From contig JAFAOS010000366.1 of the NCBI GenBank assembly GCA_019247515.1, forward strand, positions 1 to 37,715: DNA of 37,715 nucleotides, in the 5' to 3' direction. The position numbers and the translations under genes were made by a program. Origin of the DNA: Chloroflexota bacterium. Its GTDB lineage: Bacteria; Chloroflexota; UBA6077; CF-72. Within the stretch, counting starts at the first letter, position 1. Every line of letters starts with the position of its first letter. Below are positions 31,573 to 37,715 of the stretch, piece after piece. The notes under the pieces are model-generated. The model searched no databases and had not been told where the DNA came from. It was given only the letters and a program-made list of their open reading frames with translations.

Positions 31573-33345
31573 ATGCGACTGCCGCGGGTGAGCGGTCTGC
31601 CGCGGCTGAGCCCGCTGCCGTTTGCGATCCTGCTGGTTGGCGCGGCGGCCTGGTATCAGCTCGCGTTCCCGGGCTTCACGTTGCACGGCGACGTGGTCGA
31701 CAGCGCCAGCGGCCAGCCTGTTGCCGACGCCCGCGTCTGGTCGGCGCACACCAGCACGTCCGGCGCGGCCGACGGCAGCTTCGTGCTGGACCACGTGCGG
31801 CCGCCTGACGCGCTCGGAATCGACGCGCCCGGCTACCGCGCGCGGACCGTGCGGGTCACCAATCCATTTGAAACCTTCATACCCCGACTCGACCCGGTTG
31901 GCGTCGAGGTGGACGCCGTCGATGCCGACACCAATCAGCCCATCCCGGCCGTGCTCGGCGCGCTCTCATCGCCAGTCCGCGAGCTGGGTCCTGGCCGGTT
32001 GCACATCGCGCCAATTCGCCAGGGACAGACCCTCAACCTCTTGGCGGCCGGGTATGTCCCCGCGCAGGCCACCTTCGCCGGCCAGGATGTGCTGCGCGTG
32101 CCGATGCAGCCGCGCCTGGACGGACGGGTGGTCGACGCCACGACTGGCAAGGGGGTACCCGACGCGCAGGTCAACGTAGACGGCGCCGCGCTCAGGACGG
32201 ACGGCGACGGCAACTTCCAGCTGACGAAGCGGCCCACGTCCGGGCTCCTGCAGGTGCTCGCGCCGGGTTATCGACGCGGAGAACTGGACCTCAGCCAGCA
32301 CGCCCCGCTCACGATCCAGCTACAGGCGAATCCGGTCCGGGCAACCTACCTCACCTACTTTGCCGTCGGCAGTGCCGAGTACCGACAGAACCTGTTGAAC
32401 ATGCTCGATACGACGGAGATCAATGCCGTCGTCGTCGACATCAAGGGCGACTACGGGCTGCTCAGCTACCACAGCAATGTGCCCCTCGCCGACAAGATCG
32501 GCGCCAACAGCAGCCCCACCATCGACGACCTGGATGGCTTGCTGCAAACACTCCACCAGCACGGCGCCTATGTGATCGGTCGCATCGTCGTCTACAAGGA
32601 CAACATGCTCGCCCGCAACGGGCCAAACGCCGGCCTGGACGTGGGCGTCAAGGACCGCCGCACCGGCCAGTTGTGGATCGACGGCGAGAACCTGGCCTGG
32701 GTCGATCCCTTCCAGTCCGCCGCATGGGATTACAACACTGACCTGGCGCGCGAAGCCGTCCAGCGCGGCTTCGACGAAGTCCAGTTCGACTACATCCGCT
32801 TCCCGACCGACCCCTCTCCCGATTCGAGCATCGGCGACATCCAGTACTCGAAGCCCGTCACCCAGGACGATCGGGTCTCGGCGCTGGACGGCTTCCTCAG
32901 TCGGGCTCACGCCGCCGTCAGCGCCGCCGGGGGCTTTTTGAGCATGGACACCTTCGGCTACACGACGTGGTGGGACGACGACGGCGGCATCGGTCAGGAC
33001 CTGCAAGTGCTGGCCGACGACATCGACTACTACTGCCCGATGATCTACCCGTCGACCTTCAACGCCGGCCTGCCGAGCAGCACGCCGTACCCCGAGGTGG
33101 TGAGCCGGCCGTACGACGTGGTCTTTCAGAGCCTGATGCACGCCGAGCCGAAGCTGGCAGGCACGCGCGCGGTCATGCGCCCGTGGCTGCAGTACTTCGA
33201 CGACTACCCGTGGGCAACCCAGACGCGCTACGACGCGCCACAGATCGAAGCCGAAAAACAAGCCGTGGCCGACGCCCAGGCCGCCGGCTGGATGCTGTGG
33301 AACGCAGGCAGCCTCTTCACGCGCGGCGGGATCGATCCAAAGTAG
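31573..33345 (+). CDS. DUF4015 (GHL13) glycosidase-like exoprotein
   Basis: A 590-residue secreted or anchored protein. An N-terminal hydrophobic segment (FAILLVGAAAWYQLAFPGF, about 18-36) precedes two carboxypeptidase-regulatory-like sandwiches (about 37-110 and 165-240, with VVDSASGQPVADARVWSAHT and GRVVDATTGKGVPDAQVNVD). The remainder (about 254-585) is the DUF4015 barrel: INAVVVDIKGDYGLLSYHS, YVIGRIVVYKDNMLARNGP, the FDEVQFDYIRFPTDPSPDSS active-site strand, SMDTFGYTTWW, and YYCPMIYPSTFNAG. The family is presumed to be glycoside hydrolases with unknown substrates. The ATG at 31573 was chosen because it precedes the hydrophobic segment. It diverges from the kinase-BON gene, with 121 bases between them. 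Confidence 0.88.
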   Translation: MRLPRVSGLPRLSPLPFAILLVGAAAWYQLAFPGFTLHGDVVDSASGQPVADARVWSAHTSTSGAADGSFVLDHVRPPDALGIDAPGYRARTVRVTNPFETFIPRLDPVGVEVDAVDADTNQPIPAVLGALSSPVRELGPGRLHIAPIRQGQTLNLLAAGYVPAQATFAGQDVLRVPMQPRLDGRVVDATTGKGVPDAQVNVDGAALRTDGDGNFQLTKRPTSGLLQVLAPGYRRGELDLSQHAPLTIQLQANPVRATYLTYFAVGSAEYRQNLLNMLDTTEINAVVVDIKGDYGLLSYHSNVPLADKIGANSSPTIDDLDGLLQTLHQHGAYVIGRIVVYKDNMLARNGPNAGLDVGVKDRRTGQLWIDGENLAWVDPFQSAAWDYNTDLAREAVQRGFDEVQFDYIRFPTDPSPDSSIGDIQYSKPVTQDDRVSALDGFLSRAHAAVSAAGGFLSMDTFGYTTWWDDDGGIGQDLQVLADDIDYYCPMIYPSTFNAGLPSSTPYPEVVSRPYDVVFQSLMHAEPKLAGTRAVMRPWLQYFDDYPWATQTRYDAPQIEAEKQAVADAQAAGWMLWNAGSLFTRGGIDPK

Positions 33346-33353
33346 CCCAACGC

Positions 33354-33411
33354 AATTCCCCAGAGGGGACCCAACGGCAATCAGCGTCCCCTCCGGGGTC
33401 CCTGAATTACA
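33354..33411. repeat. Inverted-repeat element, copy 2
   Basis: AATTCCCCAGAGGGGACCC and, facing it, GTCCCCTCCGGGGTCCCTG ending in AATT form a long imperfect palindrome between the DUF4015 stop and the histidine kinase start. The 18 bases 33356-33373 match 1879-1896 exactly in reverse complement. It may end the DUF4015 transcript. It fills most of the 88-base gap. Confidence 0.65.
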
Positions 33412-33433
33412 CTTGCGGCCGTAAGAAGTTGAC

Positions 33434-34522
33434 TTGACCACCGCCGCCGCCACCGTCCAATCGCGCCCCGCCCCGCGCACCGGGCTCGGCTCCGCCCTCC
33501 TGGGGCTGCCCCTCTTCCTGAAGGTGCTGGTGGCCAACGTCATCGTCGTGTTGATCGGCGTCGGGCTGGGCACCTGGTTCACGCTCACCTTCGTCGCCAG
33601 CCCCGACGGCGTCCACTGGCCAGCCGTCGCCGTCATGCTGGTGGTCGGCTTCGCCGCCAGCGCGCTGATCAACGCCGCCGTGCTGCGCCTGGCCCTGCAG
33701 CCGTTGCACGCGCTCGAACGGACGGTCGACCACGTCGCCACCGGCGACCTGAGCGCCCGCGCTCACCCTGTCCTGTTTCGCGACCCGGACGTCGAGCGCC
33801 TGGGCGAAACCCTCAATTCGATGCTCGACGTGCTCCAGGAGCACCGCCAGCTGCTACAGAAGATGTCAGAGCAGGTCCTTGCCGCGCAGGAGGACGAGCG
33901 CAAGCGCATCGCTCGCGAGCTGCACGACGAGACGGCTCAGTCGCTCACTACCCTGCTGATTCGCCTGAAGATCCTCGAGAAGGCGCGCACCTCCGAGGAG
34001 ATGCACGGCCAGATCGACGAGCTCCGTGAGCTCACGGCGCAAACGCTGGAAGCCGTGCGCGTGCTGGCCGTCGAGCTGCGCCCGACCACCCTGGACGACC
34101 TCGGGCTGCTGGCAGCGCTCGAGGCGTACACGGATTCTTACCGCTCGCGCTTGCCCATCGACCTGACCTTCAGCACCGCCGGGTTCGAGGACCGCGACTC
34201 CCGCCTGCCGCCGCAGGTCGAGCTGGTGCTGTATCGAGTGGTTCAGGAAGCGCTGACCAACGTTGCCAAGCACGCCAGGGCGACGGAGGTGCATGTCGAG
34301 TTGTCGAGGCGCCCGGGGGCCGTGATCGCCTCGATCACCGATGACGGCGAAGGTTTCAACGTCGAAGAGATGATGCGGTCGCGCGAACGCGGCCTGGGCC
34401 TGTTCGGGATGCAGGAACGTCTGGCCCTGGTAAGCGGGCAACTGGTCATCGACAGTACACCAGGTCACGGCACCCGCATCACCGCGCGGGTGCCGCTGCA
34501 CCTGACAGGAGGACTGGCATGA
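33434..34522 (+). CDS. Sensor histidine kinase (NarL-system type)
   Basis: A 362-residue membrane sensor kinase. Two membrane segments (about 27-54 and 62-84) flank a short outside loop of about eight residues. A HAMP region follows (about 85-137, RLALQPLHALERTVDHVATG), then the HisKA_3 dimerisation helix with the phosphate-accepting His164 in ERKRIARELHDETAQSL. LAVELRPTTLDDLGLLAALE precedes the ATPase domain, with QEALTNVAKHARATEVHV (N box), ITDDGEGF (G1), and GLGLFGMQERLALVSGQL (G2). The tiny outside loop suggests it senses something in the membrane or cytoplasm. The TTG start at 33434 follows AAGAAG. It overlaps the response regulator by ATGA. Confidence 0.92.
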   Translation: MTTAAATVQSRPAPRTGLGSALLGLPLFLKVLVANVIVVLIGVGLGTWFTLTFVASPDGVHWPAVAVMLVVGFAASALINAAVLRLALQPLHALERTVDHVATGDLSARAHPVLFRDPDVERLGETLNSMLDVLQEHRQLLQKMSEQVLAAQEDERKRIARELHDETAQSLTTLLIRLKILEKARTSEEMHGQIDELRELTAQTLEAVRVLAVELRPTTLDDLGLLAALEAYTDSYRSRLPIDLTFSTAGFEDRDSRLPPQVELVLYRVVQEALTNVAKHARATEVHVELSRRPGAVIASITDDGEGFNVEEMMRSRERGLGLFGMQERLALVSGQLVIDSTPGHGTRITARVPLHLTGGLA

Positions 34523-35178
34523 TCGCCGAGCCCAAAATTCGCGTCGTCCTGGCCGACGACCACGCCGTCTTGCGCGCGGGCCTCAAGGCGCTGCTGAACG
34601 CCGAGCCCGATATTGAAGTCGTCGGCGAAGCGCCGGACGGCGCCGCCGCCGTGGACGCGGCGCGCGACGTCCACCCCGACGTGATCGTCATGGACATCCA
34701 GATGCCGCGCATGAGCGGGCTGGACGCCACGCGGGCCATCCGCCAGAGCGGGCTGCCGTCGAAGGTGCTGATCCTGACCATGCACGCCGAGTCGCAGTAC
34801 CTGCTGCCGCTGCTGGAGGCCGGCGGCTCTGGTTACGTGCTCAAAGCGGGCGCGGATACCGAGCTCATCGAGGCGATTCGCACCGTGCACCGCGGTGAAG
34901 TGTTCCTGTACCCGGCGGCGACCAAGCTGCTGGTCGACGGCTATCTGGACCGTTCGATGCGCGAGGAAGAGCCGTTCGACGGGCTGACCGAGCGCGAGCG
35001 CGAAGTGCTGAAGCTGGTGGCCGAGGGCTACAGCGGCACCGAGATTGCCGAGAAACTGGTCATCAGCCCGAAGACGGTCGACACGTACCGTGAGCGCATC
35101 ATGCAAAAACTCGGCCTGCGCCACCGCCACGAGCTGGTGCGCTACGCCCTCCGCAAAGGCATGCTCAAGGCGGAGTAA
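34519..35178 (+). CDS. NarL/FixJ-family response regulator
   Basis: A 219-residue DNA-binding response regulator that pairs with the kinase encoded just before it. The receiver domain has the acidic pair Asp13-Asp14 in VVLADDHAVLRAGLKALL, the phospho-acceptor Asp59 in DVIVMDIQMPRMSGLDATR, and Lys109 in GYVLKAGADTELIEAI. The C-terminal LuxR-type helix-turn-helix (about 150-215) shows LTEREREVLKLVAEGYSGTE and IAEKLVISPKTVDTYRERI, then KLGLRHRHELVRYALRKG. It is translationally coupled to the kinase by a four-base overlap. The bc-complex genes about 460 bases downstream are a possible target, but this is unproved. Confidence 0.95.
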   Translation: MIAEPKIRVVLADDHAVLRAGLKALLNAEPDIEVVGEAPDGAAAVDAARDVHPDVIVMDIQMPRMSGLDATRAIRQSGLPSKVLILTMHAESQYLLPLLEAGGSGYVLKAGADTELIEAIRTVHRGEVFLYPAATKLLVDGYLDRSMREEEPFDGLTEREREVLKLVAEGYSGTEIAEKLVISPKTVDTYRERIMQKLGLRHRHELVRYALRKGMLKAE

Positions 35179-35204
35179 GTATTTGGGTGGACCCCGCGCT
35201 GTAT

Positions 35205-35325
35205 CTCCCTCTCCCTCTGGGAGAGGGCAGGGGTGAGGGCTACCTACCTGGCAAGACACTTTCGGGTTGGTCCACAGCCCTCACCCGCCGCTGCCGCGTC
35301 GGCCTCTCCCAGAGGGAGAGGCGAT
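35205..35325. repeat. Composite palindromic repeat element, copy 2
   Basis: The left arm has CTCCCTCTCCCTCTGGGAGA, then GGGCAGGGGTGAGGGC to 35240; the right arm (from about 35277) has GCCCTCACCCG and CCTCTCCCAGAGGGAGAGG. The middle is unrelated to copy 1 at 11595-11699. The structure, hairpin plus TGAGGG on each side, is the same. It begins about 25 bases after the response regulator stop, where it could also act as a transcript end. Confidence 0.75.
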
Positions 35326-35475
35326 AGCGGACTAGGACCTCGACATGAACCCTGCCGATCGGGCTGTTAGTGACAAACCTGTTTCGCGAACGCCGCTCAG
35401 CCGTCGCCGGCCGAGCCCGGTAAGGCCAGACTCGCGAATCTCCCCACACTCGTAACTGGTTGTCACTCGCGGACA

Positions 35476-35508
35476 GCACGTACACGGGGGGTCGCCCCCC
35501 GACCGTGC
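35476..35508. repeat. Strong hairpin upstream of qcrB
   Basis: GCACG and CGTGC form an outer stem and CGGGGGG/CCCCCCG an inner stem around a TCG loop. It lies in the 462-base spacer before qcrB, between the composite repeat and a perfect palindrome. No T-run follows on either strand. Confidence 0.6.
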
Positions 35509-35517
35509 GCATAAGCA

Positions 35518-35543
35518 ACCCAGCGGTGCATGCACCGCTGGGT
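35518..35543. repeat. Perfect 26-bp palindrome upstream of qcrB
   Basis: ACCCAGCGGTGCA followed by its exact reverse complement TGCACCGCTGGGT, with no loop, 98 bases before the qcrB ATG. It is too regular to be chance and could be a dimer-binding operator or a cruciform/hairpin element. No second copy is seen in the window. Confidence 0.7.
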
Positions 35544-35572
35544 CCACCTGAACCTGAATATGTAGGGAATTT

Positions 35573-35600
35573 CCTGTCGGGCAAAGACAGGTTTGACAGG
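35573..35600 (+). promoter_or_regulatory. Candidate operator/promoter region of qcrBCA
   Basis: CCTGTC (35573-35578) and GACAGG (35586-35591) form a small hairpin, and GACAGG is repeated at 35595-35600. Within the second copy TTGACA (35593-35598) matches a perfect -35, but the -10 at the right distance (TCAGCA, 35616-35621) is poor, as if an activator were needed. The ATG at 35641 is 20 bases further. Confidence 0.35.
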
Positions 35601-35640
35601 TATGCCCTGCCACCGTCAGCATTGATCACAAGAAAGCGCC

Positions 35641-36396
35641 ATGGAAGGGCTCACCCTCTTTCTCGACGACCTGCGCCGAGGTCAAGTCCGCCGCGCCCTG
35701 ACCGAGAATCGCATCTTCAAGGCCTGGTTCCGTACCGGCTACCCCTCGGTGCCCCGCCAGCAGGCGCTGATCATGTTCAACAACGTCTTTCTGCACCTGC
35801 ACCCGGTGCGGATCCGACGCGAGAGCCTGCGCGTTACCTACACCTTCTGCCTGGGCGGGCTCTCGTTCTTCCTGTTCCTATTCCTGACGATCACCGGCGT
35901 GCTGCTCATGTTCTATTACCGACCCGCCACCAGCGTCGCCTACCAGGACATGAAGGACATCAACACGCTGATCAACTTCGGCCTGCTGCTGCGCAACATG
36001 CACCGCTACTCGGCGCACGCGATGGTGATCGTCGTGTTCCTCCACATGCTGCGCGTCTTCTACACGGGCGCCTACCGGCCCCCGCGCGAGTTCAACTGGG
36101 CGATCGGCGCGTTCCTGCTGTTCTGCACCTTCTTCCTGAGCTTCACGGGCTACCTGCTGCCATGGGACCAGCTGGGCATCTGGGCCGTCACCGTCGGCAC
36201 CAACATGGCTGGCGCGACTCCGTTCATCGGCGAGCAAACCCGATTCCTGCTGATCGGAGGCTATGAAATCAGCGACAACACCCTTGTTCGCTGGTATGTG
36301 CTGCACGTGATTGGCATGCCCCTCATTACGGCCGTGCTGATGGCGGTCCACTTCTGGCGGATCCGCAAGGACGGCGGCATTTCAGGACCACTCTGA
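35641..36396 (+). CDS. qcrB: Cytochrome b (b6-type N-terminal subunit) of a menaquinol:cytochrome c reductase
   Basis: The 251-residue heme-b subunit of a bc-type complex in the cytoplasmic membrane. Four helices carry two His pairs: His121/His135 (RNMHRYSAHAMV and FLHMLRVF) spaced 14, and His222/His237 (VLHVIGMP and AVHFWRIR) spaced 15, the b6-type spacing. Cys70 in TYTFCLGGLSFF aligns with Cys35 of b6 (IFYCLGGIT), the attachment point of the extra heme c. Other family marks are FYYRPATSVAYQDM, TGYLLPWDQLGIWAVTVGTN and the end KDGGISGPL. The start has AAGAAAG before the ATG. It overlaps the next gene by one base. Confidence 0.95.
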   Translation: MEGLTLFLDDLRRGQVRRALTENRIFKAWFRTGYPSVPRQQALIMFNNVFLHLHPVRIRRESLRVTYTFCLGGLSFFLFLFLTITGVLLMFYYRPATSVAYQDMKDINTLINFGLLLRNMHRYSAHAMVIVVFLHMLRVFYTGAYRPPREFNWAIGAFLLFCTFFLSFTGYLLPWDQLGIWAVTVGTNMAGATPFIGEQTRFLLIGGYEISDNTLVRWYVLHVIGMPLITAVLMAVHFWRIRKDGGISGPL

Positions 36397-37415
36397 TGGC
36401 GCTCGAGCGAACTCCCGACATGGAGGGCCTGTCGCCCTCCGAACGCGCGGCAATCTACAAACAGCGTGCGGCAGCCGCCGGCATTGGCCAGCCGCCAAGC
36501 GCGGCCAGTGGCGCGGCGCCAGCCCCGAGACCCGCCGCGCAACCCGCCGCCGCAGCCGCGCCTGCGCCCGCTGCCGCAGCCGCCGTAGCCGAACGGCCCG
36601 CGGGCGCCGGCGTACCCGCCAAAGTTGCCGCCGCCGCAACCGCGCGGCGTGAGCAGGTAGCCGCCGTTGCGCGCCGGGAGCCCGCGCCCGCCGCCGCCGA
36701 GCAGTCGGAGCGACTTGTCTACGTCTGGCCGCACCTGGTGACCATCGAGTTCATGTCGGCCGTGCTGCTGCTGCTGAGCATCGTGGTCGTGTGCATCATC
36801 CTGCAGGCGCCGCTGGAAGCTCACGCCAATCCGGACCGCACCCCGAATCCATCCAAGGCGCCGTGGTACTTCCTCAATCTGCAAGAACTGCTGCTGCACA
36901 TGCACCCGTCGCTGGCGGGGGTGCTGATTCCGGCTGGTGTCGTGTTCGTGGCGATTCCGCTGATTCCCTACTTTGACCGCGACACCGCCGACGTCGGCAG
37001 GTGGTTCGGCACCGCCAAGGCCGTGCCAATCTGCATCTTCACCGCGGTCTACTCGACCATCGTGCTCATTGCGCTGGTGCTGTTCGACGAGCGCATCGGC
37101 GTCAAGCCGATGATGCAGGCAATTGCCACCTCCACCGGCATTCCCTTCTTCGCCGATACGAACCCGTTGGGCATCGGCGCGTTGAGCATGCCCAACGTCA
37201 TCGTGCCCATGATCTTGATGAACGGACCGATTGTGATCTTGCTGTTATTGATACGCGCGATCTACAAGCCGCGCGGCGTGCGCGACTACATGTTTGCGCT
37301 GTTCACGGGGTTCGTCGTCGCGTACGTGGTGCTGACCATTGTTGGCTCTTTCTTCCGCGGTGAGCAGATGATTCTGATGTGGCCCTGGGATCCTCGCCAG
37401 GCGCGCCTCGACTGA
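36396..37415 (+). CDS. qcrC: Cytochrome b subunit IV-like protein with long N-terminal extension
   Basis: The C-terminal half of cytochrome b made as a separate subunit. From about residue 108 onward it has YVWPHLVTIEFMSAVLLLLS, the quinol-site motif KAPWYFLNLQELL (the PEWY position reads A-P-W-Y, as in many menaquinol enzymes), HMHPSLAGVLIPAG, then three to four more helices and the end EQMILMWPWDPRQARLD. About 80 residues of Ala/Pro-rich linker (about 25-105) separate a short conserved N-terminus from the first helix. No CxxCH is found, so unlike Bacillus QcrC it carries no cytochrome c domain. The gene starts at the TGATG junction with qcrB, and qcrA follows after one base. Confidence 0.9.
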   Translation: MALERTPDMEGLSPSERAAIYKQRAAAAGIGQPPSAASGAAPAPRPAAQPAAAAAPAPAAAAAVAERPAGAGVPAKVAAAATARREQVAAVARREPAPAAAEQSERLVYVWPHLVTIEFMSAVLLLLSIVVVCIILQAPLEAHANPDRTPNPSKAPWYFLNLQELLLHMHPSLAGVLIPAGVVFVAIPLIPYFDRDTADVGRWFGTAKAVPICIFTAVYSTIVLIALVLFDERIGVKPMMQAIATSTGIPFFADTNPLGIGALSMPNVIVPMILMNGPIVILLLLIRAIYKPRGVRDYMFALFTGFVVAYVVLTIVGSFFRGEQMILMWPWDPRQARLD

Positions 37416-37416
37416 G

Positions 37417-37715
37417 ATGGCCAAAAGCACACAAGAACTGGGCCTGTTTCTTCCGCCTGACAAGGAGCGCCAGCTCCGCGAGCTGGAGGGCCTCGAGGCC
37501 GAGCAGCAGTATCGCGTCCGTCGGCGGATGATGTTCCGCTGGATGGGCTGGGGGGCGGTGATGATCCTCCTCGCCCAGTGGAGCATCGGCTTCGTTAGCT
37601 TCTTCACCCCCAAGCGCCTCGGCGCCTTCGGTGGCAGCGTCGTCGCCGGCCAGGTCACCGACTTTCAGGTCGGCGACGTGAAACAGGTCCGCGATGGCAA
37701 GTTCTATCTGACCCG
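37417..37715 (+). CDS. qcrA: Rieske iron-sulfur protein, N-terminal part cut by window edge
   Basis: An ATG one base after the qcrC stop opens a frame that runs to the window edge (99 codons). The start is a cytoplasmic helix rich in Glu and Arg (LPPDKERQLRELEGLEAEQQ), then one membrane segment (MGWGAVMILLAQWSIGFVSF) and FTPKRLGAFGGSVVAGQVTD, followed by QVGDVKQVRDGKFYLTR at the edge. This is the typical beginning of a Rieske protein; the cluster-binding CTHLGC and CPCHGS motifs would lie beyond the window. The assignment rests on the layout, on the FGG and GKFYLTR motifs, and on its position after qcrBC. Confidence 0.85.
   Translation, partial: MAKSTQELGLFLPPDKERQLRELEGLEAEQQYRVRRRMMFRWMGWGAVMILLAQWSIGFVSFFTPKRLGAFGGSVVAGQVTDFQVGDVKQVRDGKFYLT

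Noticed and set aside
32320..33741. Minus-strand frame of 473 codons
   Set aside because: Antisense to DUF4015 and the kinase start; no motif.
35240..35629. Minus-strand frame of 129 codons in the qcrB leader
   Set aside because: It crosses a composite repeat, a nested hairpin and a perfect palindrome, so its sequence is explained by non-coding structure.

Overview
The window is a gene-dense, high-GC bacterial chromosome segment. Many genes start with GTG or TTG and many neighbours overlap by ATGA or GTGA. The combination of a system I cytochrome c maturation (Ccm) cluster, a split cytochrome b6/subunit IV plus Rieske complex, GHL10 and DUF4015 glycosidase-like exoproteins, a prokaryotic translin and several anchored secreted proteins fits an uncultured Chloroflexota-like bacterium. 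That assignment is inference; no rRNA or other phylogenetic marker is present.

Layout. 1-1.7 kb: the 5' end of a DUF420 (CtaM-like) gene on the minus strand, an ABC ATPase diverging from it, and a PRC-barrel protein. 1.9-9.2 kb, minus strand: an almost complete ccm operon in the transcribed order TlpA/CcmG, CopD-like membrane protein, CcmE (Cys type), CcmF (split by a frameshift), CcmH, CcmI-like, an unfamiliar secreted and membrane-anchored protein, CcmA, CcmB. ccmC and ccmD are not seen. 9.2-15.1 kb: a class V aminotransferase, a TPR protein, small membrane and SH3 proteins, an M50 protease with a DUF3309 peptide gene antisense to its 3' end, and two convergent GT4 glycosyltransferases. 15.1-15.8 kb: a non-coding block with tandem repeats and a promoter. 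15.8-17.9 kb: a primary-type sigma factor with insertions, then a lipoprotein. 17.9-22.0 kb, minus strand: bifunctional NAD(P)HX repair enzyme, an Arg/Gly/Pro-rich protein, tRNA-Asp, and a translin-AlaX pair. 22.0-26.3 kb: an exoprotein/glycosyltransferase operon. 26.2-29.6 kb: an HExxH protein, an ECF sigma/anti-sigma pair and a SIMPL protein. 29.6-33.3 kb: holB coupled to a cytidylate-kinase-like/BON fusion, and a DUF4015 exoprotein. 33.4-35.2 kb: a NarL-type two-component system. 35.2-35.6 kb: a palindrome-rich spacer. 35.6-37.7 kb: qcrB-qcrC-qcrA, the last cut by the window edge.

How the genes fit together. The left and right ends are respiratory. The Ccm system would attach heme to c-type cytochromes, and the bc complex (probably with a covalently attached extra heme on cytochrome b) would be a partner. 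DUF420 proteins are linked to cytochrome oxidase assembly. The middle is mostly cell envelope: glycosyltransferases, glycosidase-like secreted proteins, lipoproteins and an ECF regulator. The candidates for undescribed biology are the extra ccm-operon component, the translin-AlaX pair next to a tRNA, the kinase-BON fusion coupled to holB, the insertion-bearing sigma factor, and two families of dispersed palindromic repeats.
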